From Branchiostoma lanceolatum (lineage: Eukaryota; Chordata; Leptocardii; Amphioxiformes; Branchiostomatidae), in the NCBI RefSeq assembly GCF_035083965.1, contig NC_089738.1, forward strand, positions 14,472,734 to 14,536,733: DNA of 64,000 nucleotides. The letters are read 5' to 3'. How positions within the stretch are numbered: position 1 is the stretch's first letter; every line of letters begins with the position of its first letter. Of the stretch, positions 26,901 through 36,118 are shown in pieces. The position numbers and the translations under genes were made by a program. The notes beneath the pieces are model-generated. The model was not told the DNA's origin and ran no database searches. It worked only from the letters and a program-made list of their open reading frames with translations.

Positions 26901-27600
26901 TGGATGTAAGTTTTCAGCAGAAGGGGAAAGGAGGTTTTCAAACTATTTCACGCTTGTAACAATCTTTTTCGTATTGTAGTGATGCATTGGAAATGCATAT
27001 TCCCAGTGTCATGAAATGTCTTAGTATAAAATCACTGCAACATTTCAAGATTTACAGGAGTTAAAAGTAAACTTAAGCTAAAATCCTTTCCACACCGTAT
27101 GGTTTTACTGGGCAGTGCACATCTTTATTTCTATAGCCCTTGGGCTACACAAGCTATGAAAGGACAAAAGCAGGCCCAGTTCTTAGGACAGAATATACCT
27201 TAGACAAAACATTAAATCAGTTGCACACCCATATATTTGGAAACATGTAACATATTTATTTAATACTCAATTCAGGTACAGTTGCTCTATTGGAATATGC
27301 AGAACAGCTGTTAGACATTCAAAAATAGAAGTTCAAAAAGTTAGATATGCAAAACCTCACATACATATCTAGGAAGCCCTGATCAATCATTTTGCTTTTG
27401 TTGAGTTACACAGAGGCCTAGCCAAGATACTGGTTGTAAATCATTGTTATCTTTTCTTGCTAGGCGTGCCGTTTTTCTACATCAACGGCCGACCAGCCTT
27501 CTCCGGCGCCCAGGACCCCGGCAACTTTGTCTACTGTTTCCAGAAGGCAGCGGAGAAGTTTCCTGCTGGAAAGGGCGGGGCCAGTCAGAGCTCCATGTGA
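20971..27600 (+). CDS. DsbA/FrnE-like thioredoxin-fold selenoprotein (UPWC active site)
   Basis: Five exons join in frame: 20971-21066, 25679-25791, 26227-26392, 26665-26827, 27464-27600. This gives 224 residues counting one in-frame TGA at codon 21. Around the TGA the text reads IDVVSDVM-TGA-PWCWVGKRKLE, the beta1/active-site/alpha1 block of FrnE-type DsbA oxidoreductases. The TGA replaces the first (nucleophilic) Cys of CPWC. Later family marks are a helical insert (HVSWQPYLLRP, GQSVGIDFTG, EVLFRAYFTDG) and the cis-proline loop GVPFFYINGRPAFSGAQD. Start: ATG in good context (GGATGG). A SECIS-like hairpin in the 3'UTR supports selenocysteine insertion. Expected role: thiol/selenol disulfide exchange. 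There is no signal peptide, so cytosolic or organellar. Intron 1 holds a Ngaro element. The terminal ATG-TGA might also be recoded, which would add six residues before the next TGA. Confidence 0.88.
21031..21033 (+). other. In-frame TGA, predicted selenocysteine codon
   Basis: TGA occupies the exact position of the nucleophilic Cys in the CPWC motif. The frame is uninterrupted and conserved before and after it, which argues against an intron or frameshift. A Cys-to-Sec exchange is a single-base change from TGT or TGC. Confidence 0.85.
21157..21350 (+). repeat. Minisatellite-like array (GACAGGATGTTCCT family)
   Basis: Three diverged units of about 60 bp, each with AGGATGTTCCTGTCAATAA-like and TTAGGCACTATTGACA-like words, ending in GATAAGGCCTCATGATCCTG and CCCTAACC. 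Sits in intron 1 of the selenoprotein gene, just after exon 1. Confidence 0.65.
21406..21529 (+). repeat. Ngaro split direct repeat A1
   Basis: 124 bp, matching A2 at 24936-25059. It begins with ATGAC and the inverted repeat GCTATGATGA-TG-TCATCATAGC (21411-21432), a likely recombinase core site, followed by CGCGAGACC and GGTGACGTCAC. Confidence 0.9.
21592..22278 (+). CDS. Ngaro gag-like protein with Cys/His-rich C-terminus
   Basis: The ORF has its first ATG at 21592 and is open upstream to 21565. The central part is helical (THENLTIDQLVAGEMAIILSQQ, GHILRGLMLDLPTYTFAGIKNF). The C-terminal 70 residues are rich in Cys and His (YYCSRFQANTC, HIHACKYCARLR, HPAKNCPHKRGRD), a layout of DIRS/Ngaro gag-like proteins thought to bind nucleic acid. 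No frame break is seen. It probably packages the element RNA. Confidence 0.7.
   Translation: MGNTQHHESEIQPQGKKLTSGLTRKSHDRVVREVAWSHEFVFSATAAVTHENLTIDQLVAGEMAIILSQQTNHMESTNRGHILRGLMLDLPTYTFAGIKNFYKVLFIHVEHGMLLIDSSSTLSEVNKLKEDHLRRPTCDSRTSNVMQDDATSAGQSGHRRSTYYCSRFQANTCQFTADHVAASGILHIHACKYCARLRPDVNADHPAKNCPHKRGRDDNHFAARDNLA
22529..23450 (+). repeat. Tandem array inside the Ngaro element, unit about 262-269 bp
   Basis: The word ATGCGTGACCTCCTACCCTC (or close variants) recurs at about 22529, 22656, 22925 and 23187, giving one partial unit of about 128 bp and three units of about 262-269 bp. Each full unit runs through ACGACGGCGAGCACTCAT, GAAAGACGGCAAGC, GGTTTCAAGAGACCATACCG and TGTTCCTTAC..GAAGCCGTTCATCC. 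Units are highly similar. Several frames on both strands stay open through the array because the units lack stops in them, so the long ORFs here are probably not genes. The array occupies the position of the reverse transcriptase. Confidence 0.85.
23430..23642 (+). pseudogene. Remnant of the Ngaro RT/RNase H polyprotein C-terminus
   Basis: After the last array unit, the frame reads a segment with RHDFALSAYHIPGANNRLADALSHWH. This matches the RNase H end of DIRS-group polyproteins (A-x-H-x-PG-x-N-x-x-AD-x-LS). The upstream RT palm and most of RNase H are missing, so it is a truncated pseudogene. Confidence 0.75.
23684..24757 (+). CDS. Ngaro tyrosine recombinase
   Basis: A 357-residue ORF from ATG. 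The N-terminal helical core-binding domain (residues about 45-140, ending LKKTLRHRPKVHHPI) is followed by the catalytic domain. The signature residues are visible: Arg near 180 (FFAYLRKSNLV), His-x-x-Arg near 300-303 (HDLRRGGYT), His in KHHGDW near 323, and the likely nucleophile Tyr near 334 (DLLYLRP). It catalyses integration of the circular cDNA by strand exchange at the repeat junction. No frame damage is seen, so it may be functional. Confidence 0.88.
   Translation: MSITLTHVDDLAHNIKSSLTRCLPLLTTGHAWHVLERDTLRTQQQAFAASTRANHQTQFRAYLAFCQFFSKAPIPASAHLLACYAQFLSRSLKSPDTIAHYLSAVKLLHHFHGHYQFNLQQFELQQTLRGLKKTLRHRPKVHHPITPEFLKQARYFLRLNEPKDATTWTILLIGFFAYLRKSNLVPTSANRFDKDKHLQRRDILHTEEGLLIHITWSKTIQANERDLIVPILAVPGSPLCPVAAYANMLHLCPAAQDAPAFILPPTARQGCRPMTASMLNKELARLVSSVGLPKGYHTLHDLRRGGYTLAFEAGVPRELRKHHGDWRSDADLLYLRPSVEQGLRVPAAMRRLILQRT
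24826..24935 (+). repeat. Ngaro split direct repeat B1
   Basis: 110 bp, appearing identical to B2 at 25485-25594 (GGCCGTTGACACCGTACCTC to GTGTGTTGTTAATT). Directly abuts A2, forming the B-A junction expected for a circular intermediate. Confidence 0.9.
24936..25059 (+). repeat. Ngaro split direct repeat A2
   Basis: 124 bp, appearing identical to A1 and including the 10-bp inverted repeat with TG spacer. Abuts B1 without a gap. Confidence 0.9.
25485..25594 (+). repeat. Ngaro split direct repeat B2 and right end
   Basis: 110 bp, appearing identical to B1. Host intron sequence (CAGGATCC) resumes immediately after. Left and right flanks show no target-site duplication, as expected for tyrosine-recombinase elements. 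Confidence 0.88.
25627..25641 (+). repeat. Poly(C) tract of 15
   Basis: Homopolymer C run in intron 1, about 40 bp upstream of the exon 2 acceptor of the selenoprotein gene. Confidence 0.9.
25801..25974 (+). mobile_element. ACTGTAAAT MITE-like element, full copy
   Basis: Starts TACTGTAAAG and ends GATTTACAGTA, forming imperfect inverted termini. The internal blocks TTTGCTGTGACT, GGAAAGGTGG, AGTTTGCAGTTCAAAC and GGAAATGCATATTC are shared with the other family members. Selenoprotein gene intron 2. Confidence 0.7.
26397..26440 (+). repeat. GTTT tetranucleotide microsatellite at a splice donor
   Basis: Eleven GTTT units begin four bases after the exon 3 donor of the selenoprotein gene. The donor (GTCTGT) is weak, and every unit offers another GT. 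Confidence 0.9.
26858..27058 (+). mobile_element. ACTGTAAAT MITE-like element, second copy
   Basis: Starts TACTTTAAATTCATTTATTT and ends AAGATTTACAG, with the family blocks GGGGAAAGGAGG, GGAAATGCATATTCC and TCATGAAAT. A small internal duplication (GGGATGTAAGTTTTCGCT then TGGATGTAAGTTTTC) is present. Selenoprotein gene intron 4. Confidence 0.7.
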
Positions 27601-27774
27601 ACTAAGAAATCTACCTGACTACCCTAAAACAAGGAGGTCTTAAACCTCCTTGAGCAAGCATTGCAGACATAGTGATTTTAAAAGAGCACTGAAGATGAAC
27701 ACCCTCTAGCAAGCTAATTGTGAACTGCAGTTAGTTCACACTGTCATTATTTCAGCAGACATCATAAGGTAGGG

Positions 27775-28135
27775 CTCGAAATTCATTTTGGGAATAGGCG
27801 CACTGTTGCATCTATCTAACCTGAAAATTCAGGTGCACAGAAAAACAATTTAGTGCACAACATCATGAATGTCAGCAAATCATCAGCTTGAATCTCAAAT
27901 TTCATAGCTAGCTGAGCTTTGTGGTACAACAAAGGTTTATTATCATTTCTGACACTCAAGTGTCAAGAATACGCTGTATAACAGTGTACAATAGGTATCC
28001 TTTAGGTACATAACCCCACACAAATAACTAGGTGCACCAGTGCCTAACCAGTGCACCCTCAGTCATGAATTAGGTGCACAGCATCAATTTTGGGCACACA
28101 AAAGTGTTTATGCACCCAGTGTTTTGAGGCCTGGT
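27775..28135. repeat. Dispersed GGTGCAC-rich repeat in the selenoprotein 3'UTR
   Basis: Starts with GGGCTCGAAATTC and contains several GTGCAC words (AGGTGCACCAGTGC, AGTGCACCCTC, GGTGCACAGC). Related sequence occurs at 61405-61510 (GGGCTCAAAATAC, GGGTGCACTGGTGCACCTAG). It appears to have lengthened the distance between stop codon and SECIS. Confidence 0.5.
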
Positions 28136-28430
28136 AAACTTAATTGATATCACAATCTGTTGGGAAGGACATGTTGCACTTGTTCTGACAATCCTGATTC
28201 TTTCATTGCAGTCAAAGTTTTTCTTTCCTATGCAAGTTGAAATTGCAGTATAGTGGTCATTGCAAAATCAATGCAGATGGACTAAACTTTTCAAATGTTA
28301 ACTGTATCAAAATTCAACCAATCAATGGCTTTTAATGTGTAAATAAGAATGCATTTGATTGGTGGGAGATATGGTGCCTTTGGTAAAGTGACCAGTGGAT
28401 GTGCTTGAGACATGAACTCTCGGCTGCCCC

Positions 28431-28498
28431 TGCCAATGCTACATGATGGCACTGGGCCCAACTGAATGCTCAGTGCCTGATATACTCTGCATTGCATG
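28431..28498 (+). promoter_or_regulatory. SECIS element, form 1-like
   Basis: Foldable hairpin in the order required of eukaryotic SECIS elements. Stem I is CAATGC (28434-28439) pairing with GCATTG (28489-28494). An internal loop follows. The 5' quartet strand ATGAT (28443-28447) faces TGAT (28478-28481). Stem II has 10 pairs (28448-28457 with 28468-28477, one G-U). The 10-nt apical loop CCAACTGAAT has AA at 28460-28461. Twelve bases separate the quartet from the AA. This structure recruits SBP2 and eEFSec to decode UGA as selenocysteine. It lies about 830 nt after the stop at 27600 and just before a poly(A) signal. Confidence 0.87.
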
Positions 28499-28524
28499 GA
28501 GGCTTTTTGAAGCTTGAGAAAAGG

Positions 28525-28530
28525 AATAAA
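28525..28530 (+). promoter_or_regulatory. Poly(A) signal of the selenoprotein gene
   Basis: Canonical AATAAA about 30 nt after the SECIS hairpin, which places the SECIS inside a 3'UTR of roughly 950 nt. Confidence 0.65.
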
Positions 28531-28549
28531 ATGTCTCAAAACTGTTGTT

Positions 28550-30413
28550 ACCCCACGGTGTCATTTTTACTATCTTAAAATATTGTGAACAGATACATTC
28601 ATCTGTCTTTTCTTATTCTTTCTCATAAGTATTCATTTTAGATTACAGAAACTAAAATAAAGTTCTGTATATCATTTTCAGTGATAGTATTATTCAATTA
28701 ACATTCACATGTGTTCTGTAAGTTTTATCATTTGTAAAACCTTCCTGGCCACTTAGATTTTCTTACTGAAGGCAACTTGTTTTCCCAACTTCTTTTTGCA
28801 CGCTCGTATTAGTTTGGAGAGTCCAGAGGATGTCATCCATATACATGTAATCAAACCATGGCAGTAAGGCCTAGATCCTTTCTAGGTCTAAACGATAAAA
28901 AAATTCCATGACGCAAACTCTTATGTACCAAGTCTGGATCATTTCACTTGTTTATTTTATCTAACACCGTTTTGTGTGTAATCGCTCCGTGTCGGATTTC
29001 CTTTCCGCCATGTTTTGACGCCATGTTTGTATGTAAGTACCAGTGTCTCCGCGCATGGCCAACTCCGCTTGAATAGAAACCTCTAAAAGCATCAATAGAT
29101 GACGTCTAGAGCATTACCGGGCGCTCCACAATACGTTCAATGCTCGGGAAGTTTTCTAAACAGTTCCTCAAGGCTAAAAGAAGTTGTTGTTTTTGTCAAT
29201 CTTTGTTTATTACAGAGTAGAGCTGCATTCCATTGTACCCTTTGAGCTCAGTCAAATGCGTGTCAAACGTCACGGCCTGCATGGCACATTTTTGCGTATA
29301 CATGTATTCAAGTCCATATGAGTTGCGTATTGAAATTCACGCAAGTTGCTATCTATGTCATTTTATTTTGTCAAAGGAAGTCGCAAGTATATTATATTGT
29401 ATTTATTTATTAGTTTGGCATGAACACGTTGTTACATGAACAGCCAGGGTTGCCCAACGAGCGAATGACTATATATATATTTTATAGTATCATAACCTCC
29501 ATTTCAATAAGGCTCGTTGCATGATATGTAAACCTTGCGATGTTCCATTGAAAGTTGGAGCGCTAACGTTTACGAAGCTAGTACTTAATTCTGTGTGGTC
29601 TTTTTGTAAGTTTGATATACGTCATCATAGTATAAAGTAACAAAATACAGGGTCAGAATGTAATGTTAGTGGGGAGTAAACATTGCCAAAGGTTTAAGAA
29701 ATAAACCAAGGTTTTCGTGGATGATATGTAGTTACTATTGCTAACGTAGCCATCTGCAATGTAGATCCAAATGCAATTTTTGGCTTTCACATATCTGTCA
29801 AAGATATAGCGACATGTTTTTGATACGGGGACCAGGGATTTGCAGTATTTGAAGTTGAGTCATGTGCCAAATATAGCTCCTGTTTTCGCCTAGCGAGTAC
29901 CAAAATGGGGTTTGTATAAACGCGAGCTTGTTTCACCAATGCAAAAATATAGATGGAGGTTCTCTATTTATCCAACACTTCCTTTCTACTCGCCTAGCTA
30001 CTAATACGTCAGCGGGGTTGACTTTTGTGTGACATCAAACACGATTCCCGACCACTCGCTGACCCGTGCCGCCCTGTCAGAACCGTATTTACTAACCCGT
30101 ACTTCCTACCAGTCAGCTGTCGCTGGTTGCGGGTTGAAATGTTCAAACTGTCCCGTCGCGCTAGACCGTAAATGTGTGTTGTCTTTTTTACCGACTTGTG
30201 CAAACTTTTCTTGTCATGGTTTAACCATTGACGTGGGAGTAGAGGTCATCAGATAACTCGGGTGTCCATTTCCGAGTTTTCCCGCGCCAGACTCAGACGT
30301 CAGCGGGTACACCCTACTTTATACCAGCGTATTTACAAACTACAAATGACGGCAATCGGACTTTGAAACGTTTAACAGTGACCCGGCAAGCCGGTGAACT
30401 TGCCCCCAACAAC
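28550..30413. other. Intergenic and upstream region of the GEF gene
   Basis: No conserved exon recognised. AT-rich until about 29900, then more GC- and CpG-rich toward the start codon at 30414, consistent with a promoter and 5'UTR. A short TA run is at 29470-29485. Confidence 0.35.
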
Positions 30414-30596
30414 ATGGATACCATCGAAGAGGAGGTTTTGGAGGAGGATCCGAGCCCATGTTGGGAAGGCATCACGAGAAGGATTTCAGCAGATAATCTA
30501 CTCTGCCCACCGAAACCGAGATTTGAACGAAGCGGATCGCTAGAAGAAGAGAGGTTTCTCGTCTTTCCAGATCAAGAAAGTGAGGAACTACATCAG
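30414..30596 (+). CDS. Rho-GEF gene, candidate first coding exon
   Basis: The ATG at 30414 opens 61 acidic, polar codons (MDTIEEEVLEEDPSPCWEGI, RRISADNLLCPPKPRFERSG, SLEEERFLVFPDQESEEL) ending at a good donor (CAG|GTATGA), phase 0. The style (RRIS, RSGSLEE, PP-x-P) resembles the downstream disordered GEF exons. Phase 0 does not fit the big exon at 37049, which needs one carried base, but does fit the exon at 56094. It may therefore start a shorter isoform, or an unseen small exon may intervene. Assignment to this gene is inferred from position and strand. Confidence 0.6.
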
Positions 30597-32134
30597 GTAT
30601 GAATCCTCAGTTTATTCAGTTTTAATTGATGACAAATCAAACATGACTAAAATAACTAGATGAACTACTTTTTGGTCAGCAATATTTGCCAACAAGTGGC
30701 AGTGTTGTCCAAATATTGCGTTCAAAGTAGTTTTCACGCACCGCACTAGCTTGTCTTATGTTTAAGAAGGCAGGTAATTAATTGTAACTTCGAAGTTTAG
30801 AAATTGAACTCCGAAATATTCAGACGACCACAGTGGCCTAGCTGACATGAATGGTATGCGTTATAGGTGTCACCCACGTTCTTGCGTTGTCTGGTCCCTT
30901 GTTTGCGCCCCTACTCCATTTATCATGTCAAGGCTTTGTTTTCGAATCATTAGCAACCGTAAAACAAGGGCTTGTGTAGAACCAACTAGAACATTTCTTA
31001 TGACGCCTCTACGCTTGAAATACGCTTCAGTTCAGTCGTTTTCTAGTTCTGCCAGATGTCTGGTTGTTTGTGACTATTTGTCTATGGTCAGAGCGGTGCC
31101 AATGAGTCTTTGGTCACGTCTAGGCCATTCATTCACTGACACCTGTACAAAGATCATTCACAGGTCTACCAAGTCGTTTCAGGTTGCTCATATGTATACA
31201 TAGCTTTCATTCTTTGTTTTTGGAAGTAGTTACGGGTCCCAATTATATACGTCTAATATTTTGATATATTGCAGAAGTGACTTCTCTTTTACCTATGCCG
31301 CGACGCAATTAAGAATGCTGTATTGTAGGCGTTTCCGGTAGGGAAAAATAGAGTAATGCTTAAATGATTTCGTTTGAGATAATCCCTTTGCAAAAGCTTG
31401 ACTGTAGAAACGTGTTTACGTGAGGATTTGTTCATGAGATGCTTGGTTAGAACTGATGGCTTCTTCCCCTGACGCAACGTGCTGACGTCAGCCCATTCAA
31501 TGGCACCGAGACATGCTCCGAATAGGAGAATAATGAGAACTATTAAAGGTAAATCCTTTGTAAACTTCCCGAGGGGAAAAACAAATAGAAACGTACGTAG
31601 ATGTAGAATTAAATGTCAAATTACTTAGTCTGAATTTATAACAGTTCTAAACAGCGTAACGTTATAGAGATTATGCCTGATTTGATTATATATCCTCTGG
31701 ACGCCCCAAAAGTGATGGGGAAAGAGGTTAGGCAAAAATGTTTTCCGATATTCTTTTTTTTGGTGTAATTTATCTTTTTGCATATATTTGCTCATTTCAA
31801 CCATTTTCTTTGTACGATTTACAGTATGATCGCAAACGGTTTTTTTTGGAGAGGAATTTTTCAATATTTGAAGTATCTCGGATGTTGTGGTCTTTAGATG
31901 TTACGTACTGGTAATAGTCTTGCCGGTTTGTCTACCTCTCATGTCATCTCAGTCATGCATGGTTACTCTGGTTGCAGTATTACGAATCCCGCTAGGTGTG
32001 TTGATGCACCTGCGATCTGTGTCCACTCCGTCTCCGCTGTGTATACTGAGGTTCTAGATGCGATGGTAAATGCGACTAAAAGTATACAGCGTTAAACTAC
32101 AGACGCCTTGATGGCTGTTCTCTTTACATACTAA

Positions 32135-32230
32135 GAATGAATGAATGAACTTTATTGCTCTACAGTTGTACATGGTACATTGATCCATACGCCCCTAGAA
32201 GGGCCTGGTTGAGGCTAGCCTGGCAACAAT
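32135..32230. mobile_element. LINE-like 3' end fragment with GAAT microsatellite
   Basis: A (GAAT)n run is followed by ACTTTATTGCTCTACAGTTGTACATGGTACA-type sequence. This is the typical reversed tail of CR1/L2-like LINEs, in which a short tandem repeat abuts a TTTATTGC motif. No ORF. Confidence 0.45.
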
Positions 32231-35200
32231 ACTAAAGCAATCCACGTAATAATGATCTATTTTAAAAACTATGTCTACAGGAATATGGACGGAATGGTGG
32301 CTTGACATAGTGTGTTAAATGTTTTTATCTGTTATAATGCAGTCTCTGCAGTTTTGTAAAGCGCTACAAATATATTGACCGAAGAACACAGATATGGAAT
32401 CGGATGACAATACCACATTCCGTGTACTTGGTGGCTGTTCGGGTGCTTTCCTATCTAGTTGTTTGCGTTTGTTATTTTGTTATTCCACCTTTTCGGATGT
32501 TAATAACTTTGTTATGATATAGGATAGGAAGGTGTTATTATACTGCGGGCAGATCCTTCGGAAAAAGTATTATTGCTTATATCATTTTTTTCCCAGATCT
32601 TCAGGCAGATATTTCATTAATTAGACATGGAAAAAAAGCACTACGATAGTTCACGTGAATCCACGTCCACAGCAACAGTGGCTATCTTAAATAACATGTA
32701 ATTCGTGTAATATGTGACAGTAAGTTTATGTTTTGAGGCTCTGTAGGGGTTGTAGTCGTTAATTAATCACAATATATTGTGACTGTATGATGGCAGTGCA
32801 CTTCAGAACCCCTTATCACATTACCGTTGCTCGGTCCCAACCTCTCTTCCGTAAACCTCTAGAACAAAGATGTACATTGGTTGACAGATGTATGACGCAG
32901 TTCCGGTGAAGAACAAAAAGGCGGGAAATACAGGCTAGCGTCCATCTCTCAAAGAAAACCTGGATACTAATGTAGTATCCACATTTTGCTTCATTTTCAA
33001 CAAAGAACGTTTGCCACCGCCGATTTTTAGCTCGGATCTTGACAAACGTTTACCCAAGCAACAGTACAAGTGTTGAGTAAATAGTGAGAAAGCCGAGAGA
33101 CCACTTCAAGGTTCGACAAGCTAGCATCTAGGGAGTAACCGGGTTACTATATCACCTATTCACCCGGGAATATACCACTGTGATACTCGACAGGGGTCTA
33201 TCTTTTTGATTCTACTAAAGCTCAAAGCTAAGAATAACTTTTTATCATCATTGCTATGACCGTAATGTCATAATTATGGTGGTAAATTGATTTCTGTATT
33301 TTTAAAGTTATATGAAAAAGATAGCTAACTTAGTTGTATACCCCTATCTTTATTGGACTGAACTCTAAATATAGGTATTTCAAGATTATGATGAAAAATA
33401 CCCAGTTTGTTTGAAAAGGAACTTAGAGTTTGTTGTCGAATCATACTTTAAATTCACTGTACCTATAAGAAAGACTTTCTCCGACAAGATTGTGAAGAAA
33501 GATAAGTTTGCAGACGATAGTTGTTGCAAAAGCGCGAGGTCGAGAGAACATTGCAGACGACACTTTGGGCACGCACGCGCGCTGCGTCATCGTCAGCCTG
33601 GTGTTGGTCAGTTTTGGCGGGTTTCCAGACGAACAAGTTCCAACTTCCACAGGTGAGTAGCAACATTGTTTTAATGTCCTCGGTTTCCAAAATAGTCACC
33701 GTAAATCATGGGTATAAATGGACTTTCCTGTGTTTGAGCACTAGCAGAAATTGTGTTATTATCTTTAATGTATTTTGTATAAACGATTAGACCAATCATT
33801 TCCGAGAAACTTGACACATGTTCCTTGGGTATGTATACATTGTTCGCTGGGTCTGTTTGTATGTTGTAATTTTCTAGTATAGGACGAAGACCGAAAGGGT
33901 ACACTCCTAAAAAGACGTGCTAAATGGATCAAAAACACTCATAAACATTGATATCAGTGTGTCAGACCAGTCCTATATAATGTCCTTGGTCAGACCCGAC
34001 TAGACAAACGTAGGCATATTTTCGGTCGATATCTCTAGCTCTGACATACGCAAGACAAGTTACGTGCCCGGGGTTACGTCTCCAATGGCGAAGTTTTCAT
34101 ACGAATTTCATACGGATACATTTCGAAACATGTGCCCTTTTATTTTCAAGGCCTAACAATAGCGTATTTTCCCTTTGTTTTCTTTGTTATCGTCATAAAT
34201 GGCACTGAAGAAATATTGCCTTGCCTAAAATCATCCCTCGATCTAGATAAGCTCAAATTAAAGTAATTGGTGTTTGGCAACAGCGATTGAGAGATATCCA
34301 CGAGACATTTCTTTACTTAGTACAGGCCAGTAATTGCCTGTTGGAAGCAAAGTATCCTAAAGAAAACATGGTATTTTTTTTTACACAAGAAAAATCGTGG
34401 ATAAGGTTTTTAACGTGAAATTAATGCTAGTGATAGTGCTTTGAGTGTATAGCACAAAAAAATCGTCTGAAGTAGACGGCGAATAAAACAACGAAAATAT
34501 TAAAAAGACAAGGCATAGTATACACAAACATCAAGGTTCCAAAATAAACTGCTCGCGCTGTGTTATTCTACAAAATGTCATCTCGGATATGTGTTTGCTA
34601 CCGGTTCGAAAAACCTTTGAATTGAATTTCCTGTTCTTATAATCCAAAGTTAGGGTTCAGAATATTCTAGTAACAATCATAAATTGTACAGAACATAAAT
34701 CGAGAACACCACATCATTTTGACAGTACAGCGTGTGTTGGGCGGAGTTTCTGACCTCCTACCCTCTTATTCCTTTCAAGAAAACTCTGTGAGAACACTTA
34801 AGAACAGCGGGACGTCGTTAAGGGCAACACAAAAAGCTCAAAAGCAGAATTCGCCTTCGGCTCGCTCGTTCCCGTTATACACAGGGGTCACAGTTTATAT
34901 TTAGACAGTTTCTAAAGTTCGCCGTCGACGCCATTGATTACGTTCTTTACTTGACAAACACTCGGCGCATTACGGTTGTCTGGGAGACCGCAACGGCTGG
35001 GTATTCAGTTCTCGATCCTTAAAGTACTCGCCCGTATTCTTCTCAGAGGTCCCAGTCCATATTCAGACCATTCTTTGGCTTCGTAAACTAAGGGATGGTC
35101 CCCTTTGTGACAGTGTGTTTGAACACTGCACCTGTATATAGCGCCTGTAAAATTCGCCTAGCGAACGTGCCTCAAGGGTTACAATACCCAGACCTCCCCT

Positions 35201-35440
35201 AAAGATAAATGACGGGGTTGGTTGTCATAAAATCGAACTGTATCTTTACCTAACGAACGAGTTTATCACGTAAACAGAAAGGGTGTAGCCTAGAAGAGTG
35301 CCCTGTGTGATTTTACTGATAAAAGGTTTGATGTAGCCGCCGACGAAATGTTTGAAAAAATATATGTACCAGTTTGAAAAAAAAAAAGATGTTGAGAATA
35401 GCGTAAAAATCCTGTTTTCCGGTTTGGTCATTTCGTTTAT

Positions 35441-35560
35441 ACAAGTCAAGTCAAGTCAAGTTTATTGCACAACAATTGCATTAGGTACAATGTACGGCAA
35501 ATAACATAGAATATTAACAACTTCGGACTATTTATACTAGTGCACTAACCTAACAGGCCC
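35441..35560. mobile_element. LINE-like 3' end fragment with AAGTC repeat
   Basis: Four CAAGT units followed by TTTATTGCACAACAATTGCA and GGTACAATGTACGGCAAATAACAT, the same kind of reversed CR1/L2-like tail as at 32135. No ORF. Confidence 0.5.
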
Positions 35561-36049
35561 GACTACCCCACAAGTAAGCAATTAAAGAAGATAGGATTAA
35601 AGTCTGAAAACTGGTCACCAAGGCTACCAAATCGTCTATAAATGGTGAACCTTGAACAAATGTTTGGTTTTCATATGAGTTGCTCCCTTCCGGAGTGGGA
35701 GGGCATCACAGATCTGAGAGATGATACCCAGTACCGCGAAAATCAGTTACGCCACAGGTCCGGAACACCAATGTACCGTGCTTCAATAGACTTCTACTGG
35801 AGTATAACGTTAGAACTTTTCAACTTCAGTAATTTTTGTTACCAGTAAAACGTGATATTAATTTAGTATTGGAAAAAAGAATATTACACAAGTGGATGAA
35901 CGTTGAAATCCGCAACATCGTCTTTTTCCATTAGAGATCCTGTCGAAAGCATAGGTTTTTTTCTGCAAAAGGAACCTGAAGGCCAAATAAACATGCTCAC
36001 TGTTTGTTCACGTTTCTGTCATGATTAGAGACCATGGGTTACTTGACAA

Positions 36050-36118
36050 TACAGGTACAGGTACCGTACCTGTATTGTACCGTACCTGTACCGTAAACCT
36101 CAGAACCTGTACCTGATG
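36050..36118. repeat. Self-complementary ACAGGTAC repeat
   Basis: Alternating ACAGGTAC and GTACCTGT words (CAGGTACAGGTACCGTACCT, then TGTACCGTACCTGTACCG), which can fold into several alternative hairpins. Confidence 0.7.

Noticed and set aside
27100-27180. Another SINE family B fragment
   Set aside because: Only a short word (GCCCTTGGGCTACACAAG) is shared with the 60342-60653 SINE, which is too little to define an element.
31898-32095. Short plus-strand ORF in the GEF intron
   Set aside because: No similarity, no splice context consistent with neighbours, and a length compatible with chance.
33411-33652. Possible GEF exon with a GTGAGT donor
   Set aside because: The donor is good and the end is GC-rich, but the translation shows no family features and its phase (2) fits neither 37049 nor 56094. 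It could at most be a noncoding 5' exon.
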